A stretch of DNA of 64,000 nucleotides from Pseudomonadota bacterium (GCA_023442945.1 JAEZWW010000113.1:24379-88378); one strand, 5' to 3'; shown: positions 16,707 to 25,005, numbered from the stretch's first letter. A program made the numbers and translations. The notes: generated from the letters alone by a model not told the origin.

Positions 16707-16860
16707 GGCATAGCGGTGCAAGGTGCTGTGCGTCAGCACAACTGGACACAGCCATTGTTGCGCCTGCCTTGCCTCAGTCAACGTCAACGCAGCGCACGCG
16801 GCCTGGTTGGAAGACGGAACGGCCCGCCACCGCCTTTTGTGTCCGCCGCGTCCAAGCAAC

Positions 16861-16874
16861 TTGACGCAAGTCAT
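16861..16874. promoter_or_regulatory. candidate FNR/DNR-type palindrome upstream of nirJ
   Basis: TTGAC-GCAA-GTCAT is an inverted repeat with the TTGA..TCA core of the Crp/FNR family (7 of 10 consensus positions). It lies 69 bases before the nirJ start and in the divergent region shared with the flavodoxin-like gene. Confidence 0.4.
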
Positions 16875-16942
16875 GGCCGCAGACGTGCCCCTGGCGAAGA
16901 ATGGGCCATCGCACTTTGACAACCGCCCACGCGGTGCCGCCC

Positions 16943-18202
16943 ATGTTCCGAATTTCGCAGTTCATGCACGAATTGGCCCAGGCCGAAGCCACGGGCGTCT
17001 ACCCTGCCCCGGCGCGCCGCCCCGGCAAGTCGCCCGCCGGCAGCACCGCGCAGCCGCTGGGCCCGGTGGTGATCTGGAACCTGATCCGCCGCTGCAACCT
17101 GACCTGCAAGCACTGCTACGCCTTCAGCGCCGACCACGACTACCCCGGTGAGCTGAGCACGCAAGAGGTGTTCGACGTGCTGGATGACCTGCAGCGCTTC
17201 AACGTGCGCGCGTTGATCCTGTCGGGTGGTGAGCCGCTGTTGCGGCCCGACCTGTTCGAGATCGCCGCGCGCGCCAAGGCCATGGGCTTTTACATCGGCC
17301 TGTCGACCAACGGCACGCTGATCGACGCGCCGCTGGCCCAGCGCGTGCACGCCGCCGGGTTCGACTATGTCGGCATCAGCCTGGACGGCATCGGCGCCAC
17401 GCACGACAAGTTCCGCCGCCTGGCCGGCGCGTTCGACGCCAGCCTGGCCGCCGTGCGCCACCTGCAAAAGCTGGGCACCAAGGTTGGCCTGCGCTTCACC
17501 ATGACGGAGCTGAACGCGTTCGACTTGCCCAATCTGCTGAAGCTGATGCAGGACGAGCGGGTCGACAAGTTCTATTTCAGCCACCTCAACTACGCCGGGC
17601 GCGGCAACATCCACCGCGGCAGGGACGCGCACCACCTGGCCACGCGCGAGGCGCTGGACCTGCTGTACCAGACCGCGTGGGACGATGCGAAGAGCGGCGG
17701 CCAGCATGAGTACGTCACCGGCAACAACGACGCCGACGGCGTGTACCTGTTGCAGTGGGTGCAGCAGCACCTGCCGCGCTGGGCGGCTGACGTGCAGCAG
17801 CGCCTGATCGCCTGGGGCGGCAACGCCAGCGGCGTGCACGTGGCCAACATCGACAACGTGGGCGACGTCCACCCCGACACCATGTGGTGGCACCACACGC
17901 TGGGCAACGTCAAGGCGCGGCCGTTCTCCGAGATCTGGCTGGACCTGAGCGACCCGCTGATGGCTGGGCTGAAGACGCGCCCGCGCCCGGTGCACGGCCG
18001 CTGCGGCGGCTGCCAGCACCTGGCCATCTGCGGCGGCAACACCCGCGTGCGCGCCCAGCAGGTCACGGGCGATGCGTGGGCGGAAGACCCGGGTTGCTAC
18101 CTGACCGATGAAGAAATCGGCGTGACGCCGGGCGATGCGCGCGTGGTGACCACGGCGTACCGCGGTCGCAAGGTGATTGAGCTGGTGCCCAGCGATTCTT
18201 GA
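16943..18202 (+). CDS. nirJ: heme d1 biosynthesis radical SAM protein NirJ
   Basis: A 419-residue radical SAM enzyme that converts didecarboxysiroheme towards heme d1 by replacing propionates with oxo groups. The [4Fe-4S]/SAM motif C51NLTCKHC58 is intact, followed by ILSGGEPLLRPD and GISLDG of the radical SAM barrel. A C-terminal cysteine-rich SPASM-like region (CGGCQHLAICGGNTRVRA ... DPGCYL) probably binds an auxiliary cluster. MFRISQFM at 16943 matches the NirJ N-terminus and is preferred to the codon at 16901. It is separated from nirGH by six minus-strand genes and is followed by nirN after a 49-base gap that holds a family A repeat. Confidence 0.95.
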   Translation: MFRISQFMHELAQAEATGVYPAPARRPGKSPAGSTAQPLGPVVIWNLIRRCNLTCKHCYAFSADHDYPGELSTQEVFDVLDDLQRFNVRALILSGGEPLLRPDLFEIAARAKAMGFYIGLSTNGTLIDAPLAQRVHAAGFDYVGISLDGIGATHDKFRRLAGAFDASLAAVRHLQKLGTKVGLRFTMTELNAFDLPNLLKLMQDERVDKFYFSHLNYAGRGNIHRGRDAHHLATREALDLLYQTAWDDAKSGGQHEYVTGNNDADGVYLLQWVQQHLPRWAADVQQRLIAWGGNASGVHVANIDNVGDVHPDTMWWHHTLGNVKARPFSEIWLDLSDPLMAGLKTRPRPVHGRCGGCQHLAICGGNTRVRAQQVTGDAWAEDPGCYLTDEEIGVTPGDARVVTTAYRGRKVIELVPSDS

Positions 18203-18205
18203 AAT

Positions 18206-18258
18206 AAATCGGCCTGCAGCCCTACAACCACCTGCGCAGGCAGCTACGCTAATGATAG
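18206..18258 (+). repeat. family A repeat between nirJ and nirN, overlapping the nirN start
   Basis: It reads AAATCGGCCTGCAGCCCTAC, CACCTGCGCAGGCAGCTACGC, then AATGATAG. The nirN start codon ATG 18252 lies inside its right end. Confidence 0.9.
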
Positions 18259-19871
18259 TAACCAGAACCTTGCTTCCCTCCGCCCGCACGTTGCTGGCGG
18301 CTGCCGCCCTCAGCCTAGCGACCAGCGCGGGGGCCCAGACGCCCGCGCCCAGCGCACCTGCTGCGTCGGCCAACATTCCCGTCACCCAGCTCTACCAACA
18401 GCACTGCGCCGCCTGCCACGGCGAGCAGCGTTTGGGCGGCATGGGCCCCGCTCTGCTGCCGGAAAGCCTGGCGCGGCTGAAAAAGCCCGAAGCCTTGGCC
18501 GTGATCCGCGATGGGCGCGCGGCCACGCAGATGGCGGGCTTCGGCGCGCAGCTGTCCGAGGCCGAGCTGACCGCGCTGGGCGAATGGATCTACACCCCGG
18601 TCAGCCCTGCGCCGCGCTGGGCCGACGCCGACATCCGCGCCAGCCGCGTCGAAACCGCGGGTTGGAAAGACTGGCCGGCGAGGCCGCAGTGGCGCGCCGA
18701 CCCGATGAACCTGTTCGTCGTCGTCGAAGGGGGCGACCACCATGTCTCGCTGCTGGACGGCGACAGCTTCGAGGTCATTCACCGCTTCCCCAGCCGCTTT
18801 GCGCTGCACGGCGGGCCGAAGTTCACGCCGGACGGGCGCTACGTGTTCTTCGGCTCGCGCGACGGCTGGATCACCAAGTTCGATCTGTGGAACCTGAAGA
18901 CCGTGGCCGAGGTGCGCGCCGGCATCAACATGCGCAACATCGCCGTCAGCGGCGACGGCCAATGGGTGATGGCGGCCAACTACCTGCCGCACACGCTGGC
19001 GCTGTTCGACGCCGACCTGAAGCTGGTCAAGACCCTCGATGCGCGCACGCAGGACGGCGCCAGCAGTTCGCGCGTGTCCGCCGTGTACGACGCCGAGCCG
19101 CGCAAAAGCTTCGTGGTCGCACTGAAAGACATCGCCGAGATCTGGGAAATCAGCTACGACCCCAAGGCCGCGCCGATCTACGACGGCCTGGTGCACGACT
19201 ACAAGATGAAGGAAGGTATGTCCAAAGAAGGCTTTCTGGGTGTGCGCCGCACCCCGTTGGCCGAGCCGCTGGACGACTTCTTCTTCAGCCAAAACTACGC
19301 CTACGCGCTGGGCGCGTCGCGCCCGCACGCCGATGGCTCGCCCAACGGCCAGGTCGTCAACCTGGACGCGCGCCGCAAGGTCGCTACGCTGCCCATCGCC
19401 GGCATGCCGCATTTGGGCTCGGGCATCACGTTTGAGCACGCCGGCCGCCGCGTGATGGCCAGCCCCAACCTGAAGGATGGGCGCATCAGCGTGATCGACA
19501 TGCAGACCTGGCAGCTGGTGAAAGACATCGACACGCCCGGCCCGGGCTTCTTCATGCGCAGCCATGAAGCCACGCCCTACGCCTGGGTCGATTCGATGAT
19601 GAGCCCCAAGGCCAGGGACACGCTGACCATTTTGGACAAACGCACGCTGGCGCCCGTCGCCCAGGTGCGCGAGCCGGGCAAGACCCTGGCCCACATCGAA
19701 TTCACGAAGGACGGCCGCTACGCCCTGGCCAGCGTGTGGGAAAACGACGGCGCGCTGGTGGTGTACGACGCGGCCACGTTCAAGGAAGTGAAACGCATCC
19801 CGATGAAAAAGCCCGTAGGCAAGTACAACGTGTTCAACAAGATCACGCGCAGCGAAGGCACATCGCATTGA
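18252..19871 (+). CDS. nirN: dihydro-heme d1 dehydrogenase NirN
   Basis: A 539-residue periplasmic homologue of NirS, known to catalyse the last step of heme d1 maturation, oxidation of dihydro-heme d1. It has a signal peptide (to about residue 28, SLATSAGA), a cytochrome c domain with C52AACH56, and a d1-type propeller (LFVVVEGGDHHVSLLDGD onward to the GKYNVFNKITRSEG end). ATG 18252 gives a normal signal peptide; a longer frame from 18177 would run through the repeat and overlap nirJ. The start codon sits inside a family A repeat and no clear SD precedes it. NirN closes the plus-strand nir locus; nirE is not seen nearby. Confidence 0.95.
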   Translation: MIVTRTLLPSARTLLAAAALSLATSAGAQTPAPSAPAASANIPVTQLYQQHCAACHGEQRLGGMGPALLPESLARLKKPEALAVIRDGRAATQMAGFGAQLSEAELTALGEWIYTPVSPAPRWADADIRASRVETAGWKDWPARPQWRADPMNLFVVVEGGDHHVSLLDGDSFEVIHRFPSRFALHGGPKFTPDGRYVFFGSRDGWITKFDLWNLKTVAEVRAGINMRNIAVSGDGQWVMAANYLPHTLALFDADLKLVKTLDARTQDGASSSRVSAVYDAEPRKSFVVALKDIAEIWEISYDPKAAPIYDGLVHDYKMKEGMSKEGFLGVRRTPLAEPLDDFFFSQNYAYALGASRPHADGSPNGQVVNLDARRKVATLPIAGMPHLGSGITFEHAGRRVMASPNLKDGRISVIDMQTWQLVKDIDTPGPGFFMRSHEATPYAWVDSMMSPKARDTLTILDKRTLAPVAQVREPGKTLAHIEFTKDGRYALASVWENDGALVVYDAATFKEVKRIPMKKPVGKYNVFNKITRSEGTSH

Positions 19872-19881
19872 ACAAGAAGGC

Positions 19882-20009
19882 ATCCCCCAGAGCGGCTGCG
19901 CCGCATCCCCCTTCTCTCGCTTCGCGGGAAGAGGGACGACGCCAGCGCCCGACGCAGGTCTGGGCTTGGCGTCTGCTGGGCTCGGCCGCGGGCGCGGCCC
20001 TTGGAGGCG
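19882..20009 (+). repeat. family B repeat, copy 3
   Basis: It shares the ACGCCAGCGCCCGACGCAGGTCTGGGC core and the following GGCGTCTGCTGGGC with the copies at 8881 and 11040, with more divergence. It fills the gap between convergent nirN and the PaaX-like gene. Confidence 0.65.
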
Positions 20010-20083
20010 TGCGGACGGTGAGTTGAGTTCCGGCGAGTGCGTGCGTTTGTGGGCGGACCGAGCGGCTAACGCCGCTTCGGTCT

Positions 20084-20908
20084 TCACGTGCCGAGGGGAT
20101 CCAAACCTTCCGCCATGAACGCACGGCAGATCGGGCGGGCCTGTTGTTGGTAAGCGCGCATGCCGGCAGTGAGGACCTCGCGCGGGTGCGGATCCATCAG
20201 CTTGGGGGGCAACAAGGGGTCGCGCAGCAGGTGGGCGATGACGCGGCGGCCCAGGGTCAGCGATTCGCGTGTCGCCTCGGCCAGCGACAGCGAGGCCAGA
20301 TGCGCAGCGCTGTGCGCCAGTTCGGCGGCCAGCGCCGTGTGCTGGGCCGGCAGATCGTCTTCGCGCCACAGGTCGCAGGCGCGCGCCAAAGTTGCGCTGT
20401 CTAGCCCGCGCAAGCTCACCACCACGGCCTGGGGCGAGAGGCCCAGCGCCTGCAGATGCGCCCGCTCTGCCGCCACGCCACCCTGCAGATTGTCCGGGCG
20501 TACCCACAGGCCGGGTGACAAAAGCGCCAGCCCCCGCAGGTGCAAGGCCAGTTGGTGCTTGCGCCAGGCGCGTTTGTCTTGGCGATGCACGTCGCCGTCC
20601 ACGACACCGATCCAATTGCCGCGCCACGCCCGCGGTGTCGCGCGGCTTTGCCACCAGCCGCCCACCACCTCGGTCAGTTCTTGGCGTCCGCGCGTGATGA
20701 CGTACTGCGCCCGGCCTGCGCGTTCGATCTTTCCCTGCGCCAGCAAGCGCGTGATGGCCACGCGCACCACCTGTGGGCGCAGGTCGAACAACTCGCCCAC
20801 ACGGCAGATGGCGGCCGCGCAGAGGGGTTCGACATTGCCGACCAGGAGGTCGAGAACCAATTCAGGCGCCGTCGGCTCCTGGGGTTCGACATTTCCTGAT
20901 CTGGTCAT
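20084..20908 (-). CDS. PaaX-like transcriptional repressor
   Basis: A 274-residue regulator of the PaaX type. It has an N-terminal winged helix (LVLDLLVGNVEPLCAAAICRVGELF..., recognition region RPQVVRVAITRLLAQGKIERAG), a central PaaX domain (WRGNWIGVVDGD) and the family-typical LRGLALLSPGLWVRPDNL. PaaX proteins sense aryl-CoA thioesters and repress catabolic operons. It is divergent, with 75 bases between, from a crotonase and an acyl-CoA synthetase gene, which it very likely controls. Two copies of TTTCTAACATTT in the shared promoter region are candidate operators. The ligand is not known. Confidence 0.8.
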   Translation of the reverse strand: MTRSGNVEPQEPTAPELVLDLLVGNVEPLCAAAICRVGELFDLRPQVVRVAITRLLAQGKIERAGRAQYVITRGRQELTEVVGGWWQSRATPRAWRGNWIGVVDGDVHRQDKRAWRKHQLALHLRGLALLSPGLWVRPDNLQGGVAAERAHLQALGLSPQAVVVSLRGLDSATLARACDLWREDDLPAQHTALAAELAHSAAHLASLSLAEATRESLTLGRRVIAHLLRDPLLPPKLMDPHPREVLTAGMRAYQQQARPICRAFMAEGLDPLGT

Positions 20909-20929
20909 GATTGAGAAATATCAATGTAT

Positions 20930-20963
20930 TTTCTAACATTTCACGTCGGAATTTCTAACATTT
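20930..20963. promoter_or_regulatory. direct-repeat operator candidate
   Basis: TTTCTAACATTT occurs exactly at 20930-20941 and again at 20952-20963, 22 bases (two helical turns) apart. The AT-rich divergent promoter region of the PaaX-like gene and the crotonase gene contains both. This fits dimer binding on one face of the DNA. Confidence 0.55.
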
Positions 20964-20983
20964 TTTTAATTTAAGGAGGTGGC

Positions 20984-21778
20984 ATGCCCGACGTGCTATT
21001 CGATACCGATGGGCCGCTGTGCCTGATCACGCTTAACCGACCTGCCAAGCGCAATGCGGTCCACGGGCCCATGGCGCGCGCCTTGCGCGACGCCTTTCAG
21101 CGCTTCGAAGCGGACGACGCCCTGCGGGTGGCGATTCTTTGGGGCGCCGGCGGCCACTTTTGCGCCGGCGCGGACCTGGGTGCCGTGGGCGACCCGGCCC
21201 TGCGCAACGAACTGGACCCGCGGGGCGGCGGCGGCGGCCCAATGGGGCCGACCCGCCTGGCGCTCAGCAAACCGCTGATTGCCGCCGTCAACGGTTACGC
21301 CGTGGCCGGCGGCCTGGAATTGGCGCTGATGGCCGACCTGCGCGTGGCCGACGACGACGCCACCTTCGGCGTGTTCTGCCGCCGCTGGGGCGTACCGCTG
21401 ATTGATGGCGGCACGGTGCGCTTGCCGCGCATCGTCGGCATGGGCCGCGCGCTGGACATGATCCTGACCGGCCGCGCCGTCGACGCCGCAGAAGCACTGA
21501 CCATGGGCCTGGTCAACCGGGTGACGCCGCGCCGTGGCGCCTTGGCGGCGGCCATCGGCATCGCACGCCAGATCACCGAATTTCCGCAGCAATGCCTGCT
21601 GGTCGATCGTGCCTCGGCGTACGCGCAGGGGGACTTGCCGCTGGCCGACGCGCTGCGCCAGGAAGGCATGCGCGGCACGCCCATCGTCGCCGCCGAAGGC
21701 GTGGCCGGCGCCGCGCGCTTCGCCGCGGGCGCTGGGCGCCACGGTTGCTTTGAAGAAACTGCCGGACTCAGCGCTTGA
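20984..21778 (+). CDS. enoyl-CoA hydratase/isomerase (crotonase) family protein
   Basis: A 264-residue crotonase-fold protein acting on an acyl-CoA. The oxyanion-hole segments are visible as HFCAGADLGAVG and AVNGYAVAGGLELALMADLRVA. At the position where hydratases have the QPE glutamate, this protein reads FGVFCRRWGVPLIDGGT, so that catalytic glutamate is absent. It may therefore be an isomerase, thioesterase-like or other family member. A perfect AAGGAGGT precedes ATG 20984. It is followed after 39 bases by an acyl-CoA synthetase, which likely activates its substrate, under control of the divergent PaaX-like protein. Confidence 0.88.
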   Translation: MPDVLFDTDGPLCLITLNRPAKRNAVHGPMARALRDAFQRFEADDALRVAILWGAGGHFCAGADLGAVGDPALRNELDPRGGGGGPMGPTRLALSKPLIAAVNGYAVAGGLELALMADLRVADDDATFGVFCRRWGVPLIDGGTVRLPRIVGMGRALDMILTGRAVDAAEALTMGLVNRVTPRRGALAAAIGIARQITEFPQQCLLVDRASAYAQGDLPLADALRQEGMRGTPIVAAEGVAGAARFAAGAGRHGCFEETAGLSA

Positions 21779-21817
21779 ACCCCACCTTTCCTTCTTATTT
21801 CCACCCAGGAGACCCCG

Positions 21818-23470
21818 ATGGCTTCCACCCCGGCAGGCATGGCCAGACTGCCCACCGCCCTTGATTTGATTCGTTGCGGCGCTGCGCTGCACGCCGACCG
21901 TATCGCCGTGGTCTGCGGCGATGCACAAATGACCTTCCGCGAGGTCGATCACCTGAGCAGCCAGCTCGCACACGCGCTGCGCAGCCACGGCGTGGCGCAA
22001 GGCCAGCGTGTCGCTTTGCTGCTCAACAACAGCCTGTACACCGTTCCGCTCGATTTCGCCTGCGTCAAGGCTGGCGTCAGCCGCGTGCCCTTGAATGCAC
22101 GCCTGTCCGAAGCCGAACACGCCCGCATGCTGCAGGACACCGGCTGCGCCGTGCTGGTGTTTGGCACTGACTTGCGCGAGCGCGCACAGGCACTGCAGAC
22201 GCAGATGCCGGGCCTGATATGCCTTGGGATCGGCGCCAGCGTCGCTCCTGACGGGGACCTGCTGGAGCGGGCGGCGCAGCAGCCCGTTACCGGCCCGGAC
22301 ATCGAAGTGCAGCCGGACGACGTGATGATGGCCCTGTTCACCAGCGGCACCACGGGCACGCTGAAGGCGGCGCAGCACACGCAGGCGTCGTACGCCGGCA
22401 TCTGCCGCAATGTGCTGCTGAACCTGATGCCGATCGGCCCGGATGACGCCATGCTGCACGCCGCGTCATTGATCCACGCCTCAGGCGTGTTCGTGCTGCC
22501 GTTCTGGCTGCGCGGCGCGCGCACGGTGATCATGCCGGCGTTCGACCCCACGGCCTACCTGCGCTTGCTGACGCAGCAGCGCATCACCACCATCAACCTG
22601 GTGCCGACGATGCTGCAGATGCTGCTCGCGCACCCCGACTTTGAAGGCACGGACGTCAGCCACCTGCAGGCGGTGATCTACGGCGCCTCGCCCATGCCGC
22701 GCCCGGTGATCGAGCGCGCCATGGCCGCGTGGGGCCAGCACCGCTTCTGGCAGTACTTCGGCCAGACCGAAGTGCCCCTGTGCCTGGCCGTGCTGCGACC
22801 GGAACACCACGTGGGCGATCTGCTGGGCGCGGCCGGCTACCCGTGCCTGGATGTGGAACTGCGCATCGTCGACGAGGCCGGCCGCCCGGTGGTGCCCGGC
22901 GAAGTGGGTGAAGTCATGGTGCGCTCATCCTCGGCCGTGTCGGGTTACCTGAACGCGCCTGAGTTGACGGCCGAAACCTTCGACACCGATGGCTGGGTCC
23001 ACACGCGCGACATGGGCCTGATCGATGAACGCGGCTTCCTGCACCTGCGCGACCGCAAGTCCGACATGATCATCACCGGCGGCTACAACGTGTACCCGCT
23101 GGAGGTGGAAAACGCGCTGATGACGCACCCTGCCGTGCGCGAATGCGTGGTGGTCGGCCTGCCGCACGAGAAATGGGTCGAGATGGTAACCGCCGCGGTC
23201 GCGCTCCAACCCGGGCAGCACGTGGCCGAAGACGCCCTGATCGCCCATGTGGCCGCGCAGGTCGCGGGCTACAAAAAGCCGGGGCGCGTGGTCTTCGTGG
23301 ACGAAGTGCCGAAGACGGCGGTGGGCAAGCTCAACCGGCGCGCGATGCGCGAACAGTTGACCGCGGCGGACGCAGGGCAAGGACTGGCTGCCGGCACCCA
23401 GTCCAGCCGGGATTTCGAAACAAATTCAGCTCCCGCCCTAGACCCATCTGCGCAAGCAGCTATTGTTTAA
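21818..23470 (+). CDS. AMP-forming acyl-CoA synthetase
   Basis: A 550-residue ANL-family ligase that activates a carboxylic acid to its CoA thioester through an acyl-adenylate. Motifs seen are the phosphate loop LFTSGTTGTLKAAQ (near residue 170), YFGQTE, the hinge DRKSDMIITGGYNVYPLEVE, and the C-terminal catalytic lysine in PKTAVGKLNRR. The acid substrate is unknown. AGGAGA lies just before ATG 21818. The last 16 residues (ending APALDPSAQAAIV) are encoded by a family A repeat that also supplies the stop, so the native C-terminus seems to have been replaced or extended beyond the KLNRRAMRE core. Confidence 0.92.
   Translation: MASTPAGMARLPTALDLIRCGAALHADRIAVVCGDAQMTFREVDHLSSQLAHALRSHGVAQGQRVALLLNNSLYTVPLDFACVKAGVSRVPLNARLSEAEHARMLQDTGCAVLVFGTDLRERAQALQTQMPGLICLGIGASVAPDGDLLERAAQQPVTGPDIEVQPDDVMMALFTSGTTGTLKAAQHTQASYAGICRNVLLNLMPIGPDDAMLHAASLIHASGVFVLPFWLRGARTVIMPAFDPTAYLRLLTQQRITTINLVPTMLQMLLAHPDFEGTDVSHLQAVIYGASPMPRPVIERAMAAWGQHRFWQYFGQTEVPLCLAVLRPEHHVGDLLGAAGYPCLDVELRIVDEAGRPVVPGEVGEVMVRSSSAVSGYLNAPELTAETFDTDGWVHTRDMGLIDERGFLHLRDRKSDMIITGGYNVYPLEVENALMTHPAVRECVVVGLPHEKWVEMVTAAVALQPGQHVAEDALIAHVAAQVAGYKKPGRVVFVDEVPKTAVGKLNRRAMREQLTAADAGQGLAAGTQSSRDFETNSAPALDPSAQAAIV
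23420..23469 (+). repeat. family A repeat encoding the end of the acyl-CoA synthetase
   Basis: CAAATTCAGCTCCCGCCCTAG followed by CATCTGCGCAAGCAGCTATTG matches consensus. It is in frame with, and ends, the acyl-CoA synthetase gene. Confidence 0.88.
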
Positions 23471-23497
23471 GTAGCGACCTTTGGCATCGGCCACGGC

Positions 23498-23542
23498 CCC
23501 ACGTGCCAGCGCCCCAAGGGACAAGGGCCCACGGCACGTGGG
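23498..23542. terminator. inverted repeat between convergent genes
   Basis: CCCACGTGCC (23498-23507) and GGCACGTGGG (23533-23542) are perfect 10-bp arms with a 25-base loop. They lie between the stops of the acyl-CoA synthetase and sohB genes. There is no T tract, so a termination role is tentative. Confidence 0.4.
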
Positions 23543-23562
23543 CGCCAGCGGCAGCGCCTACG

Positions 23563-24519
23563 TCAGCGCAGCGCCGGCGCCGCGCGCAGCGCGCCCACCG
23601 CACCGCCGCCCACGGCCGCGCCGAAACGCTTGGCGAAGCGCTCGGCGATGTTTTCCTTGTTGGTGTAGTCGACCAGTTTTTCGGCCTTGACCACGTCGCG
23701 CGCGACCGAATCCAGGCTGCCCAGGCTGTCGGCCAGGCCGAGCTGGATGGCCTGTTCGCCGGTCCAGAACAGGCCGCTGAACATGTCAGGCGTTTCCTTC
23801 AGGCGGTCGCCGCGGCCTTTTTTCACCACGCCGATGAACTGCTGGTGAATCTGGTTCAGCATGGTCTGAGCGTGCTGCTTTTGCGCTTCGGACTGCGGGC
23901 TGAAGGGGTCGAGAAAACCCTTGTTGTCGCCCGCGGTCAGCAAGCGCCGCTCGATGCCCAGCTTTTCCATGGTGCCGACAAAGCCGAAGCCGTCCATCAG
24001 CACCCCGATGCTGCCGACGATGCTGGCCTTGTCCACGTAAATCTTGTCGGCGGCCGACGCGATGTAGTACGCGGCCGAGGCGCAGGTTTCTTCCACCACC
24101 GCGTAGATCGGCTTCTTGTGCAGGGCGCGCAGGCGGCGGATTTCGTCGTTGATCAGGCCCGCCTGCACCGGGCTACCGCCGGGCGAGTTGATCAGGATCA
24201 CCAGCGCCTTGGAGCCGCTGTCTTCCAGCGCGCTGCGCAGCGCCGGCAGCACGTATTCGGCACTGGCTTCGCCTTTGTCGGCGATCTCGCCCTTGATCGA
24301 GACCATGGCCGTGTGCGGCAGCGCGGCCTTGGTGCCGGGCAGGTTGTCGGCCACCAGGAACCAGATCAGCGCGGCGAACAGCGCCATCCAGACCAGGCTG
24401 CGGAAGATGCGCCAGCGGCGCGCGGCGCGGCGTTCACGCACGTCGGCCAGCAGCAGCTTTTCAATCGCCTCGCGCTCCCAATGCAAGGTCTTGGCGTCCA
24501 GTGTCACTTCATTTTCCAT
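23563..24519 (-). CDS. S49 family inner-membrane peptidase (SohB/SppA type)
   Basis: A 318-residue signal-peptide-peptidase-like serine protease with one N-terminal membrane anchor (about residues 40-60, SLVWMALFAALIWFLVA) and a periplasmic catalytic domain. The Ser/Lys dyad is visible: Ser148 in ETCASAAYY and Lys200 in AGDNKGFLDP, with the 52-residue spacing of SppA proteins. NSPGGSP and GSIGVLMDG are further family blocks. Members degrade cleaved signal peptides and membrane protein fragments. The start codon ATG 24519 lies within a family A repeat (CAGCTATGGAAAAT) and has no good SD. Confidence 0.9.
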   Translation of the reverse strand: MENEVTLDAKTLHWEREAIEKLLLADVRERRAARRWRIFRSLVWMALFAALIWFLVADNLPGTKAALPHTAMVSIKGEIADKGEASAEYVLPALRSALEDSGSKALVILINSPGGSPVQAGLINDEIRRLRALHKKPIYAVVEETCASAAYYIASAADKIYVDKASIVGSIGVLMDGFGFVGTMEKLGIERRLLTAGDNKGFLDPFSPQSEAQKQHAQTMLNQIHQQFIGVVKKGRGDRLKETPDMFSGLFWTGEQAIQLGLADSLGSLDSVARDVVKAEKLVDYTNKENIAERFAKRFGAAVGGGAVGALRAAPALR

Positions 24520-24556
24520 AGCTGTTTGCGCAGATTCGGTAAGGGCCAGAGCCCGG
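24513..24556 (-). repeat. family A repeat over the sohB start codon
   Basis: Read on the minus strand: CTCTGGCCCTTACCGAATCTG, then CGCAAACAGCTATGGAAAA. The ATG in the AGCTAT block is the start codon of the S49 peptidase gene. Confidence 0.82.
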
Positions 24557-24599
24557 TATTGTCCCAGATGCGCCGGCGCCGACTGGCGCTGGCGGCGTA

Positions 24600-24977
24600 T
24601 CAGAATGCAAGCGGTTGCAGCAGGTAGCTGGTGCGCCAGTGGACGACGCCGTCACACTCGGCCAGATCGACCTTGATCAGGCCGCCGCGGCACGGGCCGC
24701 CCGCGCATTCGCCGGTGTCGGGCAGGTACGCGGCGCCGTGCGACGCGCACAGCAGCCAGCGGCCGGTGTCGTCGAAAAAGCGGCCTTCCTGGTAATCCAT
24801 TTCCATGGCCACGTGGCTGCAGCGGTTCAGGTACGCGTGCACTTGGCCTTCATAGCGGATGGCGAAGGCGCGCAGGGTCTGGCCGCCATAGACCACGTCG
24901 AACGCCACGGCCAGGCCGCCGTCGACCAGATCGGCCGAGTTGCACAGCGCAATCAGCTCGTCGTCGGCTCGGGACAT
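24600..24977 (-). CDS. Rieske [2Fe-2S] protein
   Basis: A 125-residue soluble Rieske protein with the two cluster-binding motifs NRCSHVAMEM (Cys-X-His, near residue 53) and LLCASHGAAY (Cys-X2-His, near residue 77), as in ferredoxin components of oxygenases and nitrite reductase small subunits. It probably carries electrons to a partner that is not apparent here. It follows the HAD phosphatase gene by 28 bases on the same strand, in an rluC-HAD-Rieske-sohB order I recall from other Burkholderiales, so the gene order may be conserved even if function is not known. Confidence 0.88.
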   Translation of the reverse strand: MSRADDELIALCNSADLVDGGLAVAFDVVYGGQTLRAFAIRYEGQVHAYLNRCSHVAMEMDYQEGRFFDDTGRWLLCASHGAAYLPDTGECAGGPCRGGLIKVDLAECDGVVHWRTSYLLQPLAF

Positions 24978-24996
24978 GCGCAGCCAGCTACGAAAA
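24976..24996 (+). repeat. partial family A repeat
   Basis: Only the right third is present (TGCGCAGCCAGCTACGAAAA). It overlaps the start of the Rieske gene on the opposite strand. Confidence 0.5.
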
Positions 24997-25005
24997 GGTG
25001 AGCAC

